From positions 9,949,261 through 10,013,260 of the forward strand of contig NC_019866.2 of assembly GCF_002234675.1 (NCBI RefSeq): DNA of 64,000 bases. The letters are read 5' to 3'. Positions 23,701-36,450 of this stretch are shown piece by piece. A program made the position numbers and the translations under genes. Source of the stretch: Oryzias latipes. Its lineage: Eukaryota > Chordata > Actinopteri > Beloniformes > Adrianichthyidae. The notes below the pieces were generated by a model. The model was not told the DNA's origin. It saw only the letters and a list, made by a program, of their open reading frames with translations, and searched no databases. Position 1 is the stretch's first letter; every line of letters begins with the position of its first letter.

Positions 23701-26700
23701 TTTATTTCACACTTTTGGATAGAAATTCTATTAAAAATAATCATTAAACAGAATTCCAGTAAATCAAAATTACCAAGTACAGACCTGTGTACAAGAAAAG
23801 TGAAATCCCAAAAAGCAGAAGTGGGAATCACAGTTTTTTTTTATAAAGAATTTGACGGTAAAAGCCCAACAAAAGATGCTGTACCTGCAGGCTTCCAGCC
23901 ACACAAAAGTTCCCTGTTACTCCTCTGCCAGAGCTGTTGGCACCAATATAAGCAGGAGACGAAACATGAAGGACTTCAAGGAAAAGGGGAATACAAGTAA
24001 TCTTCTGAAAGTTAAACAGGCTTTTTGGCAGCAATGTACTGCATTAACTGAGCAAAAATACTTGCAAAGACTGGAATGAAGTCCAAGCTCAAGCAGTGGC
24101 AGGAATGAGAGGAGGGGTTACTGTTAACCAGCAGAACATATTTCCTTTTATGTAGTCATAAGCAGATGATTACAGAGCAGAGAATTCTACATGGAAAATT
24201 AATGCAATTTTAAAGATGATCCACCTTAAGTTGATGCTACAGAAAGCTTGGAACATCTAACAGCCTTTTGTCACGCAAAATAAGAATCCGTTGGTCAGAA
24301 GAATTGCGATCTGGAGCTTCTTTGTGGAACAAAAGAGCATCGGTATGGCATGCAACAAATACACGGAACTGTTTAGAACACAGAAAAGTTTCTTTAACAT
24401 TTTTTTCTTTGAGGGGTTTTTCACAGAATACTAAGTTTGACTCCCAGAAAAGAACCTTTGTCCTTGATGAGCTTGTTAACGTCTGTATCCTGCAGCACAT
24501 TACCGCATAGAAGTTGAAACTGCCCTGCAATGAGGAATAAAACAGCTCTTGTAGGATTCTTCTGCTTCCTGATAAACAGTCTTGGTTCTTTCCCAAAGCC
24601 AATGAAAATGGCGCCCACTTTAATTTTGAAAACACAAACTTTAGAGCTGAGGATAAAGCTTCAAAAATCTCTGCCATAGTTTTGGACTTCTGGTGAATTT
24701 GACCCTGGTGGGCTGGAAGCTTGTTCTGTTAATGCTCAATAAAATCCTACAAGACTTTTTCCCACCAGTCAATGCAGTAGAGTCCAGGTAGACTGAATGT
24801 AAGTGAGGGTCCTTAATTGTTAAGAAATTCAATGCACATTTGTATGCTTTGTATTTGTAATTTTACACTCCCACAGTCCATCAGAAGAGAATCCAGTAAC
24901 TACGGTTACTGGGTTAAGATGTTGAAACTTAAATATAAAGGAAATGGGGAAAAAATAAGCCTTTCACACATAAAACATAGACTGTACACCAAAGTTTGGA
25001 TTTCTCTATTTTAATCGCATTTTATCTTTAGGATTTTAGATCATCAATTAAATTAGTTTTAGAAGAAAATCATTCCTATTGTCACTGCATAAACTTGTAC
25101 TGGCTTTTGTCTTCTCTCTGGCTTAAGATTGGTAATTTACCCCAATACTCCTGTTTATTTGTTTACTTTTTTACTGCTTGTTCTTGAAGTTAGTAATGGA
25201 TGTGTACAGCTATACCAGCTGTACCAATTTTGCTGAAAGTGACCCTGTTATCTTTCTCAGTTAAAGCTGTCGCACTCTGATGTGACAAATCCATATCCCT
25301 GTGCTCACATCCAAGGAGAACCTCGAGATGATATGGTTCAACTGAAACGCATCAAGAATAAAAAGCCAAATTCTGGTTTGTCGCCAAATTTTAACAACAA
25401 AGATGTGTTTTTGTACTTTGATACAATCTCCAAAAAAAGTGGTTTATGGAACGCTTTGAGTAGTTTTTTCTTTAAATCAATTATATTTGCAGCTTGAAAG
25501 TAGGGAGAAAAGAGTGCAGCAATCCTGTTTTACTCAGGCTGGAGCATCTATCGTTTTTTTCGTTTTCTTTTTCAAAACAGTGGAAAACTTTGTAGTCCGT
25601 ATTTACAGAGCTTTCCACTGTGTGATCTCTCATTCCTTCCTTTATTCTGTTTGTTTCTTTCACAGCTGCAAATAGCTTTTTGCACAGCTACAAAAAAAAG
25701 CACTTAATGGCGTGAGTGACCTGTGATGTTCTGTCTCATTTCTGTTTCATTAGCTGCTCTTTATTATTGCTGATGGCACTTTAACATCAATTACATTCAC
25801 TGCTGAGGAAGATTTGGCCTCGGTTTAATGAAGGAAAGGCTGGCACAGATCTGTTTGAGCTCAGATATCCTTAAACTTCATTTAAAACTTGCAATTTTTT
25901 GATGTAATAACCCAATTTTATTTAAGAATCACTGATGCAATTTTAGTTTTGCTTCAACTTGATAGTATATAATATGTTTCTAGTAGCTTTGCTATTGTTA
26001 CAGTGAAGGCAGTTGATACAGAGGGAACAGAAAGTACTTTTTAGCGTTCCAAGATATAAAAAAAAAAAGACGCACAAAGGAATTCCCAATTCCAGCCCCA
26101 ACCAAAAACATGTCTCATTTCAACTGCAGTTAGACTTTTTTGATGTAGGATAAAAAACATGCCAGCCAGCCCACTGATAGACTGCCACTCAGTTATTATT
26201 TTTCCCTGCTGGTGTGCACACACACGACTGCTAGCCTCCTTTATTTTTGCAAAAAAAAAAAAAACGAAACAACAAAATAAGATTGGGAATTGCATGAGGT
26301 ATTTCAATTGAATTTACTCATTTCTTTTGAGTGAGCTTTTTTTTTTTTTTTTGAAGGAACCTTGTTAAATAAACATTTGCAACCAAATAATGAAGCTTCT
26401 AAATTGTGCACTGCTTGATGTAGAAGAGCAGTGACTTCCAGGGTCAGGGGACTAATCTTCCATTTCAGTGAGACTCAAAAACACTCCCGCAGGAGCTCAG
26501 TGGGGTGAGAGGTGCTTTCTGGCAGTCTGTGGGGTTGCTTGACCTTGAATTAGATCAAAAGTTAAAACTTCATCTTGGCACTGCATATTGTTAACTTTTT
26601 TTTTGTAATACACAAAATGTGCTGAGGCATTGATCAATAGATTGAAAGATCTCGAACTCTTCAGGGGAAATATGAGTGCCAGGTTTTTCAAAAACTAGAA

Positions 26701-29700
26701 TGACCCATGTTTTTTTTTTTTGCCTCTCACTCTTTGTAGTTGCAAATAAGCATATTCAAAATGACACAAAGAAACCAAAAACGTGATAGTTTATTGATTT
26801 GTTTGCGTTGAAACTCTCCTTTTCACAGTTCCGCTGTGGGAGTGGGTTTCTATGGGAACAGTGAGACCAATGATGGGGTGTACCAGCTGACCTACTCACT
26901 CTACAATGCCAATCACACACTGGAAAGCATCGACAATATGGTGAGACCTGCAGACCGACATGATCAAAATTCAGGATTGTTTTTTAAAATCATGTTTGGT
27001 GTCTAAACCAGCATTGCATAGTGAACAGCTGACTTAGATTGTGTTGAATTCTAGTTTTCTTTATGTTTCATGTGAACTGAAGTTCACAGAGTTGATGCAA
27101 ATCCATCCACTGTGATTTTTTTCTTTTTTACTATTCTTTGCAACCAACACCTTTTATTTCACTTTTAATGTTAATTACACACTCACGTTTGTAGGTTGCT
27201 AATTTAACCCACACATACAGGATGGCGCAAACATGCCACTAAATTTTTTTTTTTTTTCAAATTTTGTCACATGACATATTTGAACATTTAGATTAGTGAA
27301 CTCTATACAAAGCATTTTATAATGAGCTATATTAAATGCAAAGAAGAATATTTTTTGCTTCTCTTTGTCTGTGTAGAAGTCATAATGACGGATTATGACA
27401 CCATCTGTTATCCTGCCATCCTGTCGTGTAATTCAATCAAGTGTACAGGAATACAATAAATTACATTATCAACATAGTTGGATAAAACGAGCTCTGGCAT
27501 TTGAGCTGACACTATTTGAGTGTTTCTCAGTTAATTGTTGCTGTTCTGTTACAGAGTGTACCTGAGATGTGCTGCCAAGTATTTTACAAAAATAAAAAAA
27601 CACAACATGAATTGTTCAATTCTGCCTTTTTTTTCAATTTACAGTTCTGAGGTTTTAAAAACACGTTTCTCCGCATGTGCTTATCAAACACTTTTACCTG
27701 AACTCATTGTGAGCAAATCCGTGGAAAACTGAGCCCTAAGGTTGGATCAAATATGAACGCAGTTATTTATCTGTTTCTAATTGTCCTAAAGTCTTGGTAA
27801 TAGCAGAAGCATGATCCTCACATGGCTGCTGACTCTCTCCTTTCAAAAGCTATGATTTACAGCTAGCAGACGACAGGCCTCCTCCTCTGTTCGTGGGGTG
27901 TTCATCTGTCTCAAAGCAGCACCTCACTGCAGGAGGGGTGGTGGGGGGAATCTGTCTCCACTTTTTGTCACAGTGAGGGTATTTAGGTGACTGCTGTCTG
28001 AGGATTTGTAAATAGGGATTATTTCTGTGGAACTCCTGACCTGCATTCAGAGAAGTTATTTCGGGAGGCTTAGGGGCAGGAGGGATGGGAAAGAGGAAGG
28101 AGAGTAAGAACACAGCCTTGGAAGAAGCAATAATCACAATGAGCAAGAAGAGGATTAACCCCCATCTGCTGTGCATTAATGGATGTTAAGCCTCTCCTCT
28201 TCCCATTTCGTGAAGTCATCCTATCTTGGCTGCACATGTGTGTGTTTGTGTGCATCGCAGGATCCCACAGCCACTTAAAACGCTGACATGCGCACCGGCT
28301 GTAATAATGTATGGAGCTATTTCCCCCCATGAAGTGCTGTCTCAACGAGGAGATTTAGATTTATTTGATACCCTGTTTTGGATTGACTGGGACAGAAATC
28401 CATACTTACAGACTCCTGCAGATAATCACTATGTTTATGATTAACACTAATGGTCACTTTCAAATCCCAGATAGCTGGTATTTATAGGGGAAAAAACAAC
28501 AACAAAATACAACACATAGAGTGTGCCAACTTTGGGTTGTGGATGGGAAAGCACGATTTGAGGAAAACTTGCAATATGCGAAATTGCTGATCAGTATTGT
28601 GATGACGATATGACTTGCGATACATGAATAGGTAGCAAAACTGAAAGCGTCATTTCAATTTCATTGCAACAGTTTTATTTAAATAAAAGTCAACATAAAT
28701 TAAAATATTCTCGGAAGGACCCACGTCTACATAGGAGTATGGCGTCCATCATAAAAGGGCTCCATCCGATTGGTCAACGACATGAAGGGGTCCATCTGAT
28801 TGTTCAAATCTGTAAAATGTTCATTTTGATTTTTTGAATACTTCAAGCTGCCATGAGATAGTAGTAGCATTTGTATACACATTAAAGGTACCCTTTATTG
28901 CAGTTTTTTGCCATAAGTCTATTACACAGGCTGATATTGTGATAACGATAAATTTACAATGTATTGTGCAGGCCAAGTTTTAGAGTCAATTGGACTTTGC
29001 CGTGATTCCACCGCCTTTCTGTGAAGAGTTTTAATTTGATCCTTGGGCTTGATGGATACCATGGATGCATCAGTAGAGTACTTTCTCCCCTGAGATCCAA
29101 AGGCTTTATCATGTGCAAAATCATGGCTTGATGTAACGTATTCCACTCACAGAGCTGATGACTTGGCAGGCAGACAATCCTGTGAAGCTGAAGCTCCTTT
29201 TGTCTCTTTATCTTGTAAATGCTCTCATCCCTTTTTCTGCCCTGTGCTTGTTAACTTTGTTTTTAAGTAATCAGTGGTAGTTCTCCTAAATGTACGTATT
29301 CAAAGGTACAAAAAAATACTAACTTGTAGCCAGATAAATCAACCACTCTCTTTGGTATGGACTCTGGTTAAGTGAGTGGTTCTGTCACACCATTTGACTG
29401 TAAATATATATATTTTTTTAAAGTGTCCTCTCATCGGAAAAATATGCCCACAGCAGATGATCAGGTGTCACGGAGGGAAATATTGGATGAAGAGGGCTGT
29501 GCTCGCTTTGCTGTCAAAGAGAGCTTGTGATATACATTTTTTTCAACATTGTTTTCAGTGTTCAGGTACTAGTATTAAAAGCCCTTTGCTGTTGCCAGAA
29601 AATAATGGGTGAGAGAATGCTGAAATCACACCATATCAAAGTGTGCGCTTCCTATTTCTCTTTCATACAGAGCCTCCTCCTCCAAATTGAAAGCTGCTCG

Positions 29701-32700
29701 GTGATTCTTTGAACAAAATGATTGCTATTTTCTGGATCATGTATCAGTTCTCTTCAAGGATATCATTTCTCACATTTTTTTGTGGTCTCTATTAATTTTC
29801 AAGTGCTGTGATCATTTCTATATTGTTTTACTCTTACTGTTGAAGGGGAAAATCTATGCAGAGCAGTTCAGCTGCATGTCAAATGGTGTTTTGAAGAGAA
29901 CCCCTGTGAGTCCCACTTTGCAAGGAGAGAATCCGCTTCATGACCTGGTTTTCTGTAAAATAGAACTTTAATCCATTGTAAAGGAAGTCGGAACAGTGGA
30001 GATTAGAGAACCGTGGATCACCCGTTGCCCCGAGCTGATGGATTCTGTTTCTCAAAGCCAGGCAGACTGGCGTGCAGATAAGATTCGGGGAGTTGTGGCA
30101 CAAACTGTGATGGATGATGAACGTAGGGGCGGGAAGTGAGAAGAGTTTACTGGCAATCACTCGACCCTATGGAATTGCTCGAGTAGAGGAAGAGCCCGTA
30201 TCAGGGCTGCATCTTTGCATGCATACTTATTCTCTGGCCTCACTTAGGGAACATCTATGGCACCACCCGCTAAAATTTAATCAAGAGCATGACGTTTTTG
30301 AGGCGTCAGATGCCGTGTCAAAAAGACAGACTTTCATTTTGTGGGTAATTTTATAGTGAAGCACGGAACACTTAAAAACATGTTTTACAGTCGTTTAAGT
30401 ACTTTAAATGATTAAGGTTGAGAATTAGAGGACGTTTTTAAAATGATATAGAAATGAAAACATTTTTGGAGAAGTACTTCTGTTTCCCACCCTGTGTTAA
30501 TGCTAGTAACTCATCATTGTTCTCTGTCTGTCTGTTTAGATGTGTTTGATAGTGAATATGAGATTAAAAGAAAAAAATTAAAAGAAAAGAAAAAAAAGAA
30601 AAGCAGAAAAAGATTACCATATTTTTTAACTATATATTATTGTATTTACTATAACAAGACAGTAGTCAGTGGGACAAAGTTCATTAAATAAGCTACCTGC
30701 CGATCATAAATCTTTGCAAATTGGATCTCTAATGAAACAAATATTATTACTTATTTTCTTATTGACGCCACCTTGAGTTTCTTGAAAGTTCTCTTGAAAC
30801 CATTCTGAGCTTTCATGCCTTTCTGCTCCAAAGCCATTTTTGCCTTTTTTTTGGGAGTCAGAGGTCGCGGTTTATCTGCAACCTGCCCTCAGTGGTCTTT
30901 GGTCGGGCGGCCGTGGTGCAGCGGTAGGGCGATGATCGCATGATTGCAGGTTCGATTCCCCGCTTGCACGCCCATGAGTCGAAGTGTCCTTGGGCAAGAC
31001 ACTGAACCCCACCTTGCCTCTGGTGGGAGGCGGGCGCCTGTGTTTGGCAGCCACCAGTGTGTTTCACACCAGTGTGTGAATGTGTGTTTGACTGGGTGAA
31101 TGGGTCTGTGAATGTAAAGCGCTTTGTCTTTGTAATAATTTAGAGATGGAAAAAGACTTTCAGTTTAATTTTTTGCCACAGTTTTGTAAAAGAATTGGAA
31201 GGAAATTAAACTCTCGAAGGTGGAGTGATGTGACCAAAGTGACCCTTTGCTAGTTGGTTGGTAGGGAGTTCAAATCCTGTGCTCCACAATCAGTGTCCTT
31301 GGGCAGGGCCCTTAAATCTATTGAATAAAAATGTAAGAAACATTTGGGTAAAAGTATCTTTTAAACTGAATTCTTGTTTGCAGTCATAAATCAATATCTA
31401 AATAATTGGATCTACCCACATCCATTTGCTTTGGACCATTTTTAAACTAATTGGTAAATAATGCATAATAAAGTCATTGTTATGATCAGTGTGAGCAGGG
31501 GGGGGCGTGGCTGACTTTTTCCCTGGTGCCTCCCTACATGGCACACCTGATCGTCATCTCATCAATGTCTTTAAATGCCTGAGCCTGTTGCTTCTCCCTG
31601 CCGGATTATCACTTTTCCATTGCTCCAAGTATCTGTGGTTTTCTAGTCTAGCTCCCTGTTTCAGCTGCCTGTCTAATTCTGTTCCTTTTCCTGTGAGGAA
31701 TAAACTGTTAAACCGCCCTCGGAGTCAGATTCTGCTGTGGGGTCCTACCACTCACCATAACAGTCATGGTTCTTTAATTTTGAAAAGAAAACATTTTGTG
31801 ACACTAATCTCAACTTAAACTTGAAACTTTAAACAAACATAGCATAATCTAAAATATACCTAGAACCAAAGAACTCCTTCTAAACATAAAAACCCGAAAG
31901 TTGAATCTGAAACGTGAAGAACATAAAAGTGAAAAGACAGGAGATCTGACATGGATTGACTGAAACTGTTTTGGTTCAAAGTAAATGATTTAAAGCTGAA
32001 TTAGTGTCTTTAATGTTTGAACCTATATGTGCAAGTTGTATATTATATAGAAATCTCCTTAGTCAAATAAAAAAGTCTTTAAAAAGCAACATTCAATATC
32101 CAACTCAACAGCATAGAGAAACATCAAGCTGAATTGAATTTTTTTCAGCTTCCTTTTTTATGCGCATGTTGCAACTTTATAAATGTTTACTGAATTATAT
32201 AAAACTTATTTTAAAAATGAAGCAAGTGTACATTTAAAAAGAGATGTCAGACTTTTTCCCAGCAGTTGTGAAAGCATCACTGACAAAAACGGTTTGATTG
32301 CCGCTGCCTTTTATTTGAGCAGCAAATACTGACATCCTGGTGTCGCTGGCCTTCAGAGAGCATGAACCATGTTGAAAAAAATTATTGCTTTTTTTTTGAG
32401 TAACAGATTTGGTGACAGGGTAGCCTCTATGTTGACATTTGTAGAGCATAAGTGTCCCGTCAGTGTCACTTTTAGAAAATTCTTATCAGCTTCTGGTGTT
32501 CATTCTCTGATGTTTAGATGGACACGACTGTAGTGTATTTTCTAGATGTAGTAGATTCTGTTGATCCACTTATGTTGCTGGTATTAAATGTTTTATATCT
32601 AACAGAAAAGTTAAATGTTTACTTTTTTCTAACTTCTTTTCTCTGGCTGTGTTCCCACTGTCAGAGTGATAACAGGTCTCCTGGGTGTTGCTATTCCTCA

Positions 32701-35700
32701 CTATCTTTGGATGGAAGAAGTAGCTACTTCAAGTGAACAAGTTATTGTCTCCTCAAGAGAACTCCTTTACTTCCTTTCTAACTTTGATTCTACAGGATAA
32801 CATTTTTTATTTATTTGGCTTTTTAAAAGATTTATTGTTGTTTCACTGATCTCCTTTGCTGTTCAACCAAACCCAATTTTTCACCTCCTTGGAACTTTGG
32901 AAATCTTTCTTGGTATTTATTTGGGTCTTTTTTTTTTTTTAAATATATATAAACTATTTAATATTAAAAGTGTTTTCTCTTTCTTTTTTTTTTTTTTTTA
33001 GGTTGCGACATCTCGGGGGAATGTGGAAACAGGAGTCAAACAGCACCTGGAACGCCTGGATGAGATCTTCGCTACCAAGCCGGAGTACCTTCAAGCTCTG
33101 CGCTTCATGCAGCTGATGATGGGAAACATCATCCGTGAACTGGCTGCTCTGCCAGACATCAACAAAACTAAGGTTGACTTGGCGGCTGTTGCAGATCAAA
33201 CGACTTTTGCTGAATATTATAGGTAGGTGGAGCCTCCACCATCCCCCTGAACTGATCTTTCTTCCATTTGTGAGCGTAAACATGCTGCTCAGACAAGGGC
33301 GACAGCTGATCCAGATCAGGCACAGAGCAGATGGGACTTTATTGATCCCCTCTCTGGATGAAAGACCGGAAAAAGCGGTTTTCTTCTGATTGCTAAATAA
33401 AATGAAAGCTGAGACTGAGCTCATTTTCCACTGTGCACTTCTAACAAATTTGCCCTCACAGACCATTATGCATAGCAAAGTGTTCTTTGACCATAAAGAG
33501 CCTAGCTGTCTTGCACTCCACGATTTCAGATAAAGTGACAGTTTGCAAAGAAAACGTTTCAGAATCTGATATGGATAGGGAGAAAAAACAAATTATTAAA
33601 TAAAAAGTCTTTCTTCCAAGAGGGAAAAAAATGGCAGTCTCAGAGGTTCAAAAAGGTGCTGCATTAAATTATAACTTACAGTGCCTGTGAAATGCAATTA
33701 AATGTTGCTTTCCGCACTGCAACCCTTATCATCCGTTCTCTCCTAAGGTTTGCAACCTGTTAGTTGGTGCAGTCTTGGAATCATTTTCACTGACTTGCTG
33801 TGCACATGCAAGATTTGGCTTGTGTGTACCCTCTGGGTTTGTGTGGCAGAAAAACAGTGTTAATCAGGAAGCAGAGGCTTATCTGGATGCTCGTGTGAGT
33901 AAATGTCATCCCGTGATTTTCATACCTCAACAGTTATCCTCACAGAATTGTAGAAATTCAGATTCTGAACTTTAATGTCTGTAGTTTTTTTTTGTATAAG
34001 AAAAAAATCAAATTTACTTAGTTATTACGCCTCATTATAGGGATCTTTTAAAAATACCTTCAAAGATCATAGGAAATAATAGACTTTTGTTCTTTGTGTA
34101 AGCTGTCTACATTTGCATATTTACACAATTTTCTCTACAGAACTCACTAATATCTGAATCTCCTGGGATGTCAAAGTACATATAGGCCCTATTACACCAC
34201 TTGCAGTGTAATCACATCCATGGCTCCACATGGGACGCAGTGTTCCTTCCATTCTGACACCAGATCTTCTCTTGGAATACAGTTGTCCTGTACTGATCCC
34301 CTGGGTACTTGCTTGGTTTTATGTAACTATTGAACAGCCTGCAGCAAGGCTTTATTGATAAACTGAAAATGTTACATCCAATCCTGAGTCATTTGATCAC
34401 AGCTACATCTTTTTTCTTCTTTTACTTTTATGTTTTTCTGTGTTTTCTGCTTTTGTGCTTCTGTATTTCTTTTGATGAGGTAGATGAGGTAGATTTGTCT
34501 TTTGTGAGAGGATAGACCACTGTTTATAAGTCTATAAAAATAGCTTTTCATGATCGGAGGTAAATGGTATTTTCCACTGACCACAGAGAAGATTTAACAC
34601 TATGCTGCAAGTTTACTTAAACTATGTCTTTGCATGTTTTTGTACTTTTTTTTTCTGATTTGACACCATGCTGTTGGTTTATGGTGAGATTAAAATGATT
34701 GGGTTCATCGAAACGCACAAGTCCTGAATGGACAAAAGCAATCTCTGTGAAGGACACTTTCAGAAGGACATTAAAAATGAATGTGAATGGATTGGTAATG
34801 TTGAATTATTAAGTCCAACAAGGAGGACATTACCTGAATTTGCCAAACTCTAAGAAGGAGACACGAATGACAAAATACGATCCAACAGTTCTGTGCGTGT
34901 GCAGGACTGTTATCAGTAAGTCAAAGTCATTAAATTGTTACTCCTCTGTCCTTTTTTATAGATGGCTGATTTATCTTCTGCTGCTGATTCTGGATCTGAT
35001 CATTTGCTTGGCCATGTGCTTAGGGATGGCTAAGCACTCCCAGTATCTGCTGATCACGTGAGTTACCTGAGTGTGTGTACAGAGGCACGCACTATTTTAA
35101 AACTAAAATAGTGTTGGAGACTGGCGGATCTTTGGTCAGCTTCTCTGACACTATACACTCTGAGGCTATGCATTAAATTTGCAAATAGCACCATTTGGTT
35201 GGAAAATAACTTTGGATTCTGAAAATCTGAAAGCAGAGAAAGAATGTGGAAGAACAGTTGGTTCAAGACATTCTAAGCACCATCTCAGACTTGCACCAAA
35301 CAAGCTCACAATCAGACTCTCCATCCCATTTGCCCAGTCCAGTGCAAGTGATGTGTCAGTGTTAGCAGATGATGCTCTGGATTGCTCCTCACATCCCTCT
35401 CTAATGGGCCTCACTAATGCCTATTGATCCCTTAAGTAGGATAAGTCTGCTCCCTTAGCTAATTATTAAGTGCTCTCAGACGGCTTTATTGGTGCTTTCA
35501 AGAAGGTCCGAGGAGCAAGTTGAGGAGCAAAGCCCTCTTCGGCCTTTTAACATCCATCATGGAGTCCTTTTTCTTCCTCTTTTCAGATGATTTATCTGCC
35601 TCCAAGTCATAAAACAAAATGAAGGGCACAATAAGGAATGTTTAAAATTCCCTTGGATGATGGTCATTTTTTAAAGAATTATTTTTTTGTGCAACCCCTA

Positions 35701-36409
35701 CAATGTCAAAGCCTTGGTGGGTTTGTCCCCCTTTGAAAAAAAGCTCAGTTATAGGAGTTCTTGCGTATGCCTGTGGTTTTTTTTGTGCCAACGGTTTGCT
35801 GAGATTGATAAATTAAATTAGACATCTGGAATCCACCAAGTGGAAGACTGTTACAAGCAAAATATATGGAAACCCTCCAAACCTTAGCTTTGAACTTAGG
35901 AAAGTCATTGTTCATTCTCTTCTCAGGCACAGCTTTGACAGAGACTACTAGTACTAAGCAAAATCCTCTGTTAATTTGCCCCAATCCCTGTTCTTATAAC
36001 ATGCAATTCCCTCCTATTTATGTATGCCATTTGAGCAAGAGACACAAATTCCAAACAAAAGCTTTGATAAATAAACAAACTGCAATGAAAAAAAAAAAGA
36101 TTCAATCCAAAGAAGTGCTGACTAGTCAGTTTTTTTGCCCCCATTGCCACCTAACCCCCTCTCCACCACTCCTTGCTTCTATTCCCTCCAGGATCATGGG
36201 CTTTGTTTTACTGTCTTTGGTGCTAAGCTGGGCCTCCCTGGGGACTGGCACCGCTACAGCTGTGGTGAGTAAACAATATCTGGTGTTATTATTTATTTGT
36301 GCAAAAAAGTCATTGTGCACACCCACTTATATATAGCAGTTACTTAGTATTCTATTTGTGTGTCTTCTGCCATTCTTCTGGTCTCCTCTATTGTGAGCTC
36401 GTGGATGAG

Positions 36410-36450
<41 letters not shown>

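Larger units (their letters stand above)
20425..26828 (+). other. ttyh2 intron 2
   Basis: A 6.4-kb intron holding two inverted MITE copies, the Penelope-like fragment and anonymous AT-rich DNA from 22.3 to 26.8 kb. A 146-codon minus-strand open frame at 24237-24677 has no recognised motif and is within chance for this composition. Confidence 0.75.
26941..33001 (+). other. ttyh2 intron 3
   Basis: A 6.1-kb intron carrying an AT-rich repeat (28535-28975), a tRNA-derived SINE (30904-31130), a degraded SINE piece and a solo LTR (31478-31762). It ends in long T-runs before exon 4. No other gene was recognised. Confidence 0.75.

Noticed and set aside
24237..24677. 146-codon minus-strand open frame in ttyh2 intron 2
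   Set aside because: No motif recognised; one frame of this length is expected by chance in about 64 kb of AT-rich DNA. A protein search could reopen it.
30904..30990. tRNA gene suggested by A and B boxes
   Set aside because: The boxes belong to a SINE head; the acceptor and anticodon stems do not close.
32954..33478. 174-codon open frame on the minus strand
   Set aside because: It is the antisense shadow of ttyh2 exon 4 and flanking intron; its peptide has no family features.
35866..36336. 156-codon plus-strand open frame
   Set aside because: It is intron sequence read into ttyh2 exon 6 and on past its donor; only the exon portion is real.
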